Shown: positions 43,388 through 53,614, counted from the stretch's first letter. The stretch is DNA of 64,000 bases from Adiantum capillus-veneris (GCA_014529385.2 CM043971.1:26827769-26891768), one strand, 5' to 3'. The notes: a model not told the origin generated them from the sequence alone. Made by a program: numbers and translations.

Positions 43388-44313
43388 ACTTCACCTTCTT
43401 CTCATAATTTTTGGCCTTCGCAATATCATCCAGAAAGTCGGTAGCCCCTGCACTCTTTACTTGATAATACAAATCTTTACGGAGTCCTTCGAAAAATTTG
43501 TTTGTCAACGCCTCTCCTTTTACTTCAGGTGCATACTTGTGAAGTCGCATAAACTTCTCCTTATACTCATGTACAGTAAGACTTGGCTCATCCTCCAGTT
43601 GCTGCTGAAACTTGTAAAACTCCATCTTTTTATCCATTTCATAGTGGGGATAACAGTACCTTTTATACGCTTGCGTTTTAAATTCTTCCCAAGTGATTGG
43701 AGTAACCTTTGTTCGCTGTTTAAGGTATGCTTTCCACCAAAGCTTTGCGGTTTGTCAAAGATGAACAACTGCAACCTTTTCTTTTGCTTCTCCAGAGAAC
43801 TTCTTCAATGAAAAATAATCTCTAACTCTTCAATCCATGCTTCGAGATCTTCGCCAGTTTTCTCGATGCCATTAAACTCGTTAATCTTTGCCTTTTTGAA
43901 GACTTGCTGTAAAGTTGCCCTTTTAAAATCTTTGTCTGCATCTTCTTCATCACGTCTTCTTCTTGGTCCTCTCCTTTCATTAGTTTCCTCTTCGCCGTCG
44001 TCCCGTTCTCTTCCGTGTTGACGACCTCGACATCCATCACAACCGTTCCCACCATCACCATTTCCATCATCACCACCGCCAAGTGCCCCAACGCCGACAC
44101 GATGATTATTGTTTACTGGTGGAATAGCATGGTTTCCGTCTTCTTGTTCGCCATGAAGCTCCACATAGATATCAGGGTCTCGTGCTCCTTTGCCCCGCAG
44201 AGCCTCAGCACCTCCCGATTTGAAATTTCCAGATCTTCTCGTAGTCGCCGAATCAGGTCTTCTTGCTCCTTTATCTTCTTCTCGTATCCGTCCATGTCCA
44301 GAATCAACCGCTC
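43388..44313 (-). pseudogene. Family D Gag, second copy
   Basis: The same Gag as at 39066-40135: LDMDGYEKKIKEQEDLIRRL (44113-44406 frame), DLEAWIEELEIIFH (43805-44326 frame), RIKGTVIPTMKWIKRW in a shifted frame, and MDKKMEFYKFQQQLEDEPSL (43242-43637 frame), which at KVKY runs into LTR-derived sequence. At least three frameshifts. Confidence 0.8.
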
Positions 44314-44327
44314 GCTCTGATACCAAT

Positions 44328-45009
44328 TGTCACAGGAACTGAATAATAGAGATAGACACAAAAAGGTAGAGAAAGAGATCTTTGTATTGATAGAGTTTTG
44401 ATACAACAGAGGAGCAATAAAATATATGGGCGCACTCCATTGTACGGAGCTCGAACCTCCAGACCACCCCCGAGCTTCAATCCGCTTGCATGCAGCGTCT
44501 CACTCGCACTCGAACTCGCACTCGCAGAAGAGGAGATCTGTGTATGATCCCAAAAACGCACCACTCATCTTTCTTCTCTGATTTTTCCTCGAAAAGCATG
44601 CGACTTCTCAAAATAGCCGCTTTTCTATTTTTGGCATTCGGTGAACTCGACTTGTGCACCAAGTATACCTGCGAGAATAAGGTAAGAACGTGATCGCAAA
44701 GCGATCCGTAGAGGTTAGATTTTTGAAACTTCTTATTTTTTTCCAGCTGTCTTCAACTGAACATAACTTCCAAACGGAGCCAAAACAGCCCAACTCCGTC
44801 TCACACAATCTTGTTGCCCTCGTTGTGCTCTTCGACACCTATGTGATGGAAAATTTCCATAGCCTGCTCTTATTTGCTGAAAATCAACCTGCAAAACAAC
44901 ATTTTCTACAAAAACGATGCAAAAACAGCAAATCCAACTTTAAAACGACCAAAACTTCCTAGAAAAACAAAATTTATTGCTAAACACTTTAAAAACAAGT
45001 CCTATTACA
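44328..45009 (-). repeat. 5' LTR of the deleted family D element (682 bp)
   Basis: Matches 40156-41092 except for a deletion of about 255 bp between two CCAACTTT words, one of which remains. Confidence 0.88.
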
Positions 45010-45716
45010 CCATATATGGTGAAGGCTGCAATTGAGGACGAGAGAAATATGACGACTGTGTTCTATCAACGATAAACGCAAGAAGGATGCTCAATACACG
45101 TCCAAAGATGTGACAGACGTTAATAATAAAAGAGTCCTCAAAACAGAGTGACGTGAGACGAGAGTCCTCAAAATAGAGTGACATGAGACACAAGATTGAC
45201 GGCCACAATATGAATAAAGCTAAATTTGCTCGAAAAAGTTAACGCCAAAATTAGAAAAACGATCGCGGACGCTTCACGAAGACGCACGACGAAGAAAGTT
45301 GCGTCAAGCTCAATTTGCAGTAAAAACATCATAACTTTCTACTGCGAACTCCGATTGATGCAAACCTAGAGCTCAAATCAAAGAGATCGAAGAGATGAAC
45401 AAGTTTTGGATGAAAAGTGTAATGCACCATTTCTCCAAATTTTGAGCAGAAGACACCCAAAAATTGAGACGAAGTTCAGGGTGTCAAAAAACAAATCAAC
45501 TAGAAAACGTAATCAATGATTTATTATATCGATTAGCAATAAACACCACAGAAAACAAACACCACAGAAAACACTAATCATATTCTTCTTAACACAAAAC
45601 AACCATAGTTAACAAGAATCAATCCTCAAAAAATAAAATTTGTAGCAATTTTGAATCTTACATGCAAATCGCATACACATACTGTTGGCGCGTGATCGTT
45701 ACCGCTCTGATAGCAT
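45010..45716 (-). other. Leader and PBS of family C
   Basis: Non-coding. The right half (45480-45716) matches both arms of the inverted-leader element at 49435-49948. The PBS reads TGCTATCAGAGC, one base from TGGTATCAGAGC. Confidence 0.75.
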
Positions 45717-45726
45717 TGTTGAGATG

Positions 45727-45789
<63 letters not shown>

Positions 45790-45901
45790 GAGACAAGAGA
45801 CACACCATGTATGCTCCTAAAGACTGATTCATATTGAGGACAAGATACAAATATATAGGTGAGACCAAGTTGATTCGAGTGAGCCATATATAGCTCCAAC
45901 A
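45717..45901 (-). repeat. 5' LTR of family C (185 bp) with an expanded (GA)n
   Basis: Matches 35249-35394. Its (GA)n tract (45727-45788) has about 31 units, against about nine in the other LTR. Confidence 0.88.
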
Positions 45902-48890
45902 CTCTGCACTGTGTCAAAGGCAACTTGTAGAATTGCAAGAAGAAAGAGAAGCAATTAGACAAATCGACCTGCAACAAGCTAAAAGGTGTAGATTTCTATG
46001 TAGAATCCATGCACTAAAGGATTCTAATGATGTATCAAAGGGATTCTTCAATAAGTTAAAATCCAAGAGGAAAAGAGAAGTCATGCACTATCTACAAAAT
46101 GCGGATGGTACTATGTTGGATAATCAGTCAGAGATGATGCACTTCTATGAGAAATTCTATACTCAACTACTTAATGGGAAGGCTAAAGTCACTTGTGAAA
46201 GGGAATTTTCTATTGAGGATCTGCTTCAAACAGTGGATGCATGTACTAAGCAAGCTGATGCAAAGAGGTTGGAACTACCCTTTGAGATCTCTGAGATCAG
46301 ATATGCACTGTCAAAGTTGGGAAATGAAAAAACACCTGGAATTTGTTTTATTTCCAAGGAATTTGTGTTTTCTTTCTAGGATGATCTCAAGGATATCATC
46401 GTGTGTCTAAGCAAGACATGGTACTGCTGCAAGTTAGCTATGAGAAAGCCTTTGTCACAGTCCAATGGGACTTCATTGCCAAAATTCTAGAGAAGATGGG
46501 GTTTGGGCCAAGAATCATAAACTGCCATTAGGTGAAATTTGGACTCACAAAGGGGCTCTTTAAGGAGTTTGACTTTACCTCTCTACCAAAACGGACGCAT
46601 GGATAAATTTTTGCAAACAAACTCCAAAGTTGGTAGAGGTTTGACAATTAGAATGTCCTCTTCAAGCTCTATCTACTGATATATAGCACGCCATGAGATT
46701 CCTCATATTTTAAAAGATTCTTTTTTTGATTCATCTATGATGTGACAACTCTGTCGGAATCTAAGTGAATCAAAAAAAGAATCTTCTAAAATATGAGGAA
46801 TCTCATTGCGTGCTATATATCAGTAGATAGAGCTTGAAGAGGACATTCTAACTATCAAACCTTCGCCAAATTTGGACTTTGTTTGCAAAAATTTATCCAT
46901 GCGTCCATTTTGGTAGAGAGAGGTAAAGTCAAACTGCTTAAAGGGCCCCTTTGTGAGTCCAAATTTGCCCTAATGATATTCATGCTCGGTAGAGATGCAT
47001 GGTCTAGACTGCTAGTAAATGGGAGAATGTCCAAGAAAATCCCAATCAGCCACTCTGCTAGACAAGGTTGTCCACTTAGTCCCTTGCTGTTTGCAGTGGC
47101 CACTCATCCCTTTTTCTGTTATCTTGACTCCTTGGCCCAACAATAATAGGTATTGCAAGGTTTATCTACAGGTTCTGTTCAAATGCTGGGGCAAGGTTTT
47201 GCTGATGATACCTTTGTTTTTTTAAAGGCCAATAATGTGAATGTGTCAAGATATATAGCTGCATTGAATAAATTCTTGGTTGCCTCTGGTTTGAAAATCA
47301 ATATGCATAAATCAACTCTGATAGATGTCACTGTTGAAAATTTTCATACACTAATATGGGGGGCAAAAAGGATACGAAAAGGGCATACATATCTTTAGGC
47401 ATTTGGGGTACCCCATTGGTGTGAATTTATCTCAGGCTGACTTGCAACAGTGGGTCCTTAAGAAGGTGTACTCTAAGATTGTTGCATGGCACTGTGAGGA
47501 ATGGCCTCTCCATGTGAGACTAAGAATTATTCAATCCATACCGGTGTCTTATTTACTGTTTTTTCTTCCTTTTGTTCCATGGTCAAAGAGAAATTTGAAG
47601 TCATTTAACTATGTCATGAAAAAATTCCTATGGAATTGCAAGAAAGCATCATCTGTTTGGGTGGCCTAGGAGGTGTTGACTTTGCCTATGAACATGGGGG
47701 GCTATGGCATTTTGAATCTACAGGCTTGCATGCTATTTCCAAGAGGGAAACCTTCATAAATTATATGCTCCAATCTGATCAAGATTGGGCAAAATGTATG
47801 TGGGCCATGGTGAGAGCTTTTGTTTGCTATTTTTATGGCTGCTAGAATTTGTCTGATTGGGATAAACTTTTTACTCATACACCTATCAAAACAGGTTATG
47901 ATATTTCAAATATGTTGCTGGTTTCTTGGAAGAAAGTGTTTGTTGTGTTGATATGGCAGGGTAGAATGAGATATACGGGGAGTTCTTTATCTATTCAAAA
48001 TGTCTTTTGGAGTTACATATTCAGAAATCTGTCTTCTAAAGCCTTAGGGAAAAAGTCCCTTTCTCTTTTCAAGAAGGGCATCTACTCCATTGGTCAAGTT
48101 GTGGACTCTAAGGCCTATTTTAAATCTGTTTTGACAGCTAGAAGACAATTTGGTTTGCAATATGGCTTCAAAATACCTTGGAATACGCTATGTGCATCTG
48201 TCAACAATATGAAAGTTCCTATCAACACTGAAGAACAAGACAGGTTCAGAGATTGGGCCTTTAGTGCTTCACAAAAGAACTGGTGGACTACCCAAACGAA
48301 GGACTTCTATAGATCCTTGCTTCCTCCAAGGATAGTACAGGACATATGTAATAGAATATGGCATGTGAACAATGACAAGGAGTGGTGGTCTCAAGTGTTT
48401 ATCAGAATTTGGAATTGTAAAATGATTTTCAAACTTAAAGTGTTCTGGTGGAGAGATATATTGGGGGGGCTCCCCACTGCTGATGTAATGCTCAAAAAAC
48501 AAATTGGAGATGGTAAATGTCCAAGATGTGGGAAAGTTGAAACTGTTACACATGTATTCTGGTACTATGTTGTGATAGCTGAATGGTGGTAGTGGACTGA
48601 TTTATGGTGGCAATCAACTTGGGGAGTCAAAATATCTAAGTTTATGTGTACCTTTGCTTTTGTGTCCTCTGATGATGATGCTATGTCCTTTTTCTTATGG
48701 TATTTCAATGTATGGTTTCTGTGGCTCATCTGGAATTTGAGGAACAAGGCCATGTATGAAAAAACTATCCTGTTTGCTAGGTCATTTCCTCTAGAACTCA
48801 TCAAAACAAGGACGATGGAAGATACAATCTCTATTAATCAAGATAATATGAGGAAGACATGTATGTGGATTATACAAAAGATGTAAATAT
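45902..48890 (+). pseudogene. LINE ORF2 (third LINE): linker, RT, zf-RVT end
   Basis: Begins in the endonuclease-RT linker (QEEREAIRQIDLQQAKRCRF, KREVMHYLQNADGTMLDN, SKLGNEKTPG at 45933-46379). A deletion near 46400 removes much of the RT fingers. Motif A reads LLQVSYEKAFVTVQWDFI, where the expected catalytic Asp is Ser. A MITE interrupts the ORF at 46531-46970. RT continues with LVNGRMSKKIPISHSARQGC and PLSPLLFA (46883-47143), motif C GQGFADDTFVF (about 47190-47222) and LVASGLKINMHKS. Thumb frames 47403-47845 and 47849-48592 end in a zf-RVT domain (GGLPTADVMLKKQ, CPRCGKVETVTHVFW). The WLIWNLRNKAMYE tail ends at 48883. It carries at least four stops or shifts and is 5'-truncated. Confidence 0.88.
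46531..46970. mobile_element. Fold-back MITE, 440 bp, inside the LINE RT
   Basis: Left arm 46531-46733 and right arm 46766-46970 are inverted copies more than 90% alike by eye, around a 32-bp loop. Termini: GG(T/G)(G/C)AAATTTGGACTCAC on both sides, flanked by TA (46529-46530 and 46971-46972). It separates the LINE segments GFGPRIINC and MLGRDAWSRLLVNG, which are normally adjacent, so the whole hairpin is an insertion. TA flanks and long arms suggest a Tc1/mariner- or Harbinger-related MITE. No transposase. Confidence 0.8.
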
Positions 48891-48909
48891 ATAACAAAAA
48901 TACATATTC

Positions 48910-48979
<70 letters not shown>

Positions 48980-49126
48980 AAAGATAGAAGAGGGAAAGAG
49001 ATGGATAGAGGAAAGAGGGAGAGAAATAGAGAGAAAGGGAGAGGGAGAGGGAGAGAGGGAGAGGAAGAGAGAGAGAAAGACAAATAGGGATAGAGAGGGA
49101 GAGATAGGAGAGAGAAAGCGAGGAAT

Positions 49127-49183
<57 letters not shown>

Positions 49184-49230
49184 TAGAAGAGGGAAAGAGA
49201 GGGATAGAGGAAAGAGGGAGAGATAGAGAA
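48891..49230. repeat. (GA)n arrays and GA-rich DNA
   Basis: Uninterrupted GA at about 48914-48967 and 49128-49175, with imperfect GGGAGA/GAGGGA-rich sequence around them. It follows the LINE 3' end directly. The two long minus frames here are Ser/Leu/Phe repeats translated from the microsatellite. Confidence 0.93.
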
Positions 49231-50077
49231 TGTTGAGATGTAGAGAGAAAGAGAGAGACATGACAAGAGACACACCATGTACACTTCCAAAGATTGATTC
49301 ATATTGAGGACAAGATACAAATATATAGGTGAGACCACGTTGAGTAGAGTGAGCCATATATAGATCCAACAACCCCACATGCGTACATGGTGTGTCTCTT
49401 GTCTCATCTCTCTCTTTCTCTCTACATCTCAACATGGTATCAGAGTGGTAACGATCACGCGTCGATTCAATTCATGGTGACAAAACAGTATGTGTACGCG
49501 ATTCGTATGTAAGATTCAAGATTGCTACAAATTTTATTTTTGAGCATTGATTCTTGTTAATTGTGATTGTTTTGTATTAAGAAGAATATAATTAGTGTTT
49601 TGTGTGATGTTTATTGCTAATCGATATGATGAATCGTTGATTACGTTTTGTTGTTGATTTGTTTTTTGACACCCTTAACTTCATCTCAAGGACCCATGTC
49701 CTTATAGGGTGTCAAAAAACAAATCAACAAGAAAACATAATCAACGCTTCATTATATTGATTAGAAATAAATACCACACAAAACACTAATCATATTCTTC
49801 TTAACAAAAAACAACCACAATTAACAAGAATCAATCCTTAAAAAAAATATTTGTAGCAATTCTAAATCTTAGATGCGAATCTCATACACGTACTCTGTTT
49901 TGGCACCATGAATTGAATCTTCACATGATTGTTATCGCTCTGATACCATGTTGAGATATAGAGAGAAAGAGAGAGACAAGACAAGAGACATACCATGTAC
50001 GCTCCCAAAGACTAGTTCATATTAAGGACAAGATACAAATATATACGTGAGAGAGTGAGCCATATATAGCTCCAACA
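49231..50077 (-). mobile_element. Short family C derivative with inverted leaders (847 bp)
   Basis: Outer LTRs in the same (minus) orientation: 49949-50077 (5') and 49231-49371 (3'), the latter next to a PPT-like TGTGGGGT. Between them lies an inverted repeat. The left arm is LTR end plus PBS (TGGTATCAGAG at 49435) plus leader to 49675. The right arm is leader from 49706, PBS complement (about 49937-49947) and the 5' LTR. The loop is about 30 bp. No coding sequence. The flanks (AGAGAA left, TAAAT right) show no TSD, but the left flank is a fast-changing GA array. Confidence 0.8.
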
Positions 50078-50156
50078 TAAATGAATAAAATAACCCCGTA
50101 TTTTATAAATTTTTCTCAAAATTGAATATAAAAACCCTTCATTTTAATGTATTTCT

Positions 50157-50298
50157 TGTTGAGCTTATATGTGAAGCTACTCGATATATGGCTTCTCTAT
50201 ATATGGCACTCAGGTCCCCTCTATATATACAACATCTCATGTGTGTATTCTACACACTTTGGGGTTCTATTTCTGTGCTCTCTCCTTCTCTCTCAACA
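50157..50298 (+). repeat. 5' LTR of element E (142 bp)
   Basis: Contains TATATATGG and TCTATATATACAAC TATA-like segments. It ends next to the PBS. Confidence 0.93.
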
Positions 50299-50310
50299 TG
50301 GTATCAGAGC

Positions 50311-51560
50311 AGTACGTTTTTGTTTTCGATTTTTCTCCTAATCAAATTCGATTCTGCAGAAACTACCCGCAAAACTGACCGGAATCGATGTGGTCTACAA
50401 CTTTGCAGAAATAAGTTTTTTCAAATTCTGCACCTATTTTGAGTTATCGTTCGCGGACTGCGTATATACCTGAAAAGCAAGTTTTGCTTTTTGGTTTTGA
50501 TTTTTCTGCTAATTGAAAACGATTTTACAGAAACTACCCTGTTGAGAGGCTGGAATCGATGTGGTCTACAACTTTACAGAAGAAAGTTTTTTCAAATTCT
50601 GCACCGATTTTGAGTTATCGTTCGCGGATTACGTACATCTCCGAAAAGCAAGTTTCGTTTTTTGTTTTTGATTTCTCTGCTAATTGAAAACGATTTTGCA
50701 AAAACTACCCTTTGTGGAGATCATAATCGATGTGGTTTACAACTTTACAGAAGAAAGTTTTTTCAAATTCTTCACGGATTTTGAGTTATCATTCAAGGAC
50801 TGCATACATACCTGAAAAGCAACTTTCGTTTTATGTTTTTGATTTTTCTCTTAATTGAAAACGGTTTTGCAAAAACTACCCGTCAAAGGGACCGGAATCG
50901 ATGTGGTCTACAACTTTGCAAAAGAAAAGTTTTTCAAATTCTGCACCAATTTTGAGTTATCGTTCGCGGACTGCATACACACCTGAAAAGCAACTTTCGC
51001 TTTTTGTTTTTGATTTTTTTCGCTAATTGAAAACGATTTTGCAGAAACTACCTACTAGAAGGATCGGAATCGATGTGTTCTACAACTTCGCAGAAGAAAG
51101 TTTTTTCAAATTCTGCACTGATTTTGAGTTATCGTTCGCAGACTGCGTACATACCTGAAAAGCAACTTTTGTTTTATGTTTTTTATTTTCCTCTTAATTG
51201 AAAACGATTTTGCAAAAACTATCCACCAAAGGCACCGGAATCGATGTTGTCTACAACTTTGCAGAAGAAAGTTTTTTCAAATTCTGCACCGATTTTGAGT
51301 TATCGTTCGCAGACTACATACATGCCTGAAAAGCAACTTCGCTTTTTTTTTTTTTTTGATTTTTCTCCTGATTGAAACGATTTTGCAGAAACTAGCCGCA
51401 GAAGGTATTGGAATTGATGTGGTTTACAACTTGGCAGAAGAAATGTTTTCCAAATTCTGCACTGATTTTAAAGTTTCTCTAAACTCTGTACCGATTTTGG
51501 GTTATCGTATCGGACTGCGTACATGTTTGAAAAGCAAAATTTTACTTTTTGCTTTTGATT
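50311..51560. repeat. 171-bp tandem repeat, about 7 copies
   Basis: The word GGAATCGATGTGGTCTAC recurs, with small changes, at 50381, 50552, 50723, 50894, 51066, 51237 and 51410 (spacing 171-173 bp). Each unit also has TTTTTTCAAATTCTGCACC, GAGTTATCGTTCGCGGACTG and CCTGAAAAGCAA. The last unit is the most diverged. Confidence 0.96.
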
Positions 51561-51814
51561 TTTCTCATAATTGAAAATTTTTCAATTATAGTTTTTCTTC
51601 ATCAATCATATATTTGTTACTGATGTAACTTTGCTGCAGAAGCTAGTTACATATCGTTCCGATTCAGTCGAGCCGTTGATGATCGTCCAAATTCTATCGA
51701 GCTACTATTGGTACATGATCTTTTGTTATATGATATATTCGTTCATTGATTCTCGTATAATTATTCTTCTAGAGATATAGTTTATGTCCTTTTATTGATA
51801 ATTTCTCGTTGATA

Positions 51815-52395
51815 CCATAGTGATTTTGATGGTACCATGATGATGTTTTGTTAGTACTTTGGTCATGGTGATTTTCGTTGATACCATGATGATGTTTCAT
51901 TGATACCATGGTTATTCTCGGTGTTGCCATGATGATATTTCATTGATACCATGGTTATTCTCGGTGTTGCCATGATGATATTTCGTTGATACCATGGTTA
52001 TTCTCGGTGATGCCATGATGATATTTTGTTGATTCCATGGCGATTTTTGTTGATACTATGATCATGTTTCATTGATACCATGGTTATTCTCGGTGATACC
52101 ATGATGTTGTTTTCGTTGATACCATGGTTATTCTCGGTGATGCCATGATGATATTTCGTTGATTCCATGGTGTATTCTCGGTGATACCATGATGTTGTTT
52201 TCGTTGATACCATGGTTATTCTCGGTGATGCCATGATGATATTTAGTTGATTCCTTGGTGATTTTCGTTCATACCATGATGATGTTTCATTGATACCATG
52301 GTTATTCTCGGTGATACCATGATGTTGTTTCATTGATACCATGGTTATTCTCGGTGATACCATGATGTTGTTTCATTGATACAATGATGATATTT
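51815..52395. repeat. 43-bp tandem repeat, about 13 copies
   Basis: Unit GGTGATGCCATGATGATATT followed by TCGTTGATACCATGGTTATTCTC, with some units altered in the second half. The minus frame 51998-52363 is a translation of the array and is not counted as a gene. Confidence 0.93.
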
Positions 52396-53060
52396 TGTTA
52401 ATACTTTGATGATACTCATTGATATCACTACGTTGATAAATGTCGTTTTATGTAGTATGTACATATGTCATTTGCATCACGTATCATGCATCTTGTACTT
52501 TTTATGTTCATACTTTGTGTCCACATATGTTGTCGTGCGTATATATGTCGTCAAAAGAGTGGCGTCGCGAACCATCTCTTATGGCATTGTGAATGTAATT
52601 ATTTCACTAACGATGCTAATAATTTTCATGACTATGTTTTTTGAGTCTATGATCTATGTAGGATTCATCAAAGAATTGATTTCATGAAGACAAACTTGGT
52701 GACAATAAAAGATTTATAACGATATGTTTGGTGATGCCATATTGATGACAACATGAAGATATGTTTGGTGATGCGATACTGATGACAAGCTACACAGCAA
52801 ATTCACGGAGATACTTCTGATTACGAGCTAATTGATAGCCTTTACACCTCTTTATTGAACCTTTGTATCCATTATTGTATTTGATAGGATAGGAGTAATG
52901 CAATTCATTGTAAAAGGAGTGATGTAGCTCCTCATAAACATTTGTACATTCAATGATTTTTATAATATAACGGTGGGTGTATATAGAGCTGTGGGTTTTT
53001 TCCTTGATCCCCCAAGGGTTTTTTTTCATCCACAGCTAGGGACCCTTATTTGAGCGGGGG
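52396..53060. other. 3' non-coding part of element E
   Basis: Includes a 93-aa plus frame (52406-52684) rich in hydrophobic residues with no recognisable domain. 52880-53060 is clearly homologous to 62950-63138 of element F (GGAGTGATGTAGCTCCTC, the GGGTTTTT/CCAAGGGTTTTT pair and the PPT). Confidence 0.75.
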
Positions 53061-53202
53061 TGTTGAGATTATATGTGAAGCTACTCAATATATGGCTTCT
53101 CTATATATGGCACCCAGGTCCCCTCTATATATACAACATCTCATGTGTGTATTCTACACACTTTGGGGTTCTATTTCTGTGCTCTCTCCTTCTCTCTCAA
53201 CA
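53061..53202 (+). repeat. 3' LTR of element E (142 bp)
   Basis: Three substitutions from the 5' LTR; followed by TTTCT. Confidence 0.93.
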
Positions 53203-53207
53203 TTTCT

Positions 53208-53461
53208 TGTACATTGACTAAAATTGTTGCATTTTGAAACCCCTTGTTTTGAACTCATGTTATACATTAACATGATTACATAGTGCACCCCCCGAGATTC
53301 TCTACCTCTAAACATTGGGTCATAGAGCATGTTCAAAATACAAGTAAATATATCCTTATTCTGATTCTTCACTCTCATGGGTAAGTAAGGCATAGTGGTG
53401 TGTTGCTTCCAAACAGAATCAATGTACATAACTCTATATATCTTTAGTACCTACATCGAAT
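53208..53461. repeat. Non-coding DNA with direct repeat R1, left copy
   Basis: 53285-53455 (CTCTACCTCTAAACATTGGG through AACTCTATATAT) matches 63475-63632 on the far side of element F, with many small differences. Confidence 0.75.
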
Positions 53462-53614
53462 TGTTGGAGCTATATAGAGTGCCACACTATATAGCTAGGA
53501 GTCCCCACTATATATGTGTACTCAGTGTGTGATCTACACACACTTTGGGGCTTGCAGATGATTGTGTCATCTCTCTCTCTTCTCTCTCGTCTTGTGTCTC
53601 ATCTCTCTTGAACA
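53462..53614 (+). repeat. 5' LTR of element F
   Basis: Shares with 63139-63300 the CTTTGGGGCTTG(C/T)AGAT and GTGTCATCTCTCTCTCTTCT segments. Confidence 0.88.

Larger units (their letters stand above)
43093..45009 (-). mobile_element. Family D gypsy element with a large internal deletion
   Basis: 5' LTR 44328-45009 (682 bp), PBS TGGTATCAGAGC (plus complement 44314-44325), Gag frames down to 43388, then a direct junction to 43093-43387, which is the last part (U5 side) of the 3' LTR. The rest of Gag, all of pol and the 3' LTR start are missing. The junction lies within GCCGCTTTTCTA|TACTTCACC. The flanks (CAGAA left, CCATA right) do not match, so no TSD is visible. It sits between the family C leader and its Gag start. 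Confidence 0.82.
35249..45901 (-). mobile_element. Family C Ty1/copia element, minus strand, interrupted by other elements
   Basis: 3' LTR 35249-35394; 5' LTR 45717-45901 with a PBS variant TGCTATCAGAGC just inside (plus 45705-45716). In between, on the minus strand: leader (45010-45716), family D insertion (43093-45009), Gag N-terminus (about 42892-43058), unassigned DNA (41093-42891), a family D fragment (39066-41092), the Gag zinc knuckles (38861-39066), protease-integrase, RT and RNase H. No matching TSD is seen: the left flank is a G-run in a family B LTR and the right flank is LINE sequence. The two ends may therefore come from different copies joined by recombination. Confidence 0.8.
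50157..53202 (+). mobile_element. Element E: non-coding LTR retrotransposon with two tandem arrays, TSD TTTCT
   Basis: 142-bp LTRs at 50157-50298 and 53061-53202, with three differences by my count, TGTTGAG...CTCTCAACA. PBS TGGTATCAGAGC at 50299-50310. PPT-like TTTGAGCGGGGG ends at 53060. TSD TTTCT at 50152-50156 and 53203-53207. The interior (2.76 kb) holds a 171-bp array, an unrelated 43-bp array and a 3' segment shared with families C and F (GTGGGTTTTTTCC...CCAAGGGTTTTTTTTCATCC). No Gag, protease, integrase or RT can be seen in any frame. The terminal features are those of copia elements. Confidence 0.93.

Noticed and set aside
3637-48890. The LINE endonuclease (3.6-12.9 kb) and the LINE RT (45.9-48.9 kb) as halves of a single LINE
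   Set aside because: A LINE of opposite orientation and host-gene remnants lie between them, and the gap cannot be explained by insertions with matched TSDs.
48838-49435. Long minus frames rich in Ser/Leu/Phe
   Set aside because: They are translations of (GA)n DNA. The same applies to SLSLSL or ERERER frames near 1800, 2200, 2960, 4900, 12600, 12900, 13550 and 45750.
50311-52395. Regular direct repeats resembling a CRISPR-like or satellite array
   Set aside because: The repeats are contiguous with no unique spacers, lie between LTRs with a TSD, and the host is a plant. They are tandem repeats in a retrotransposon.
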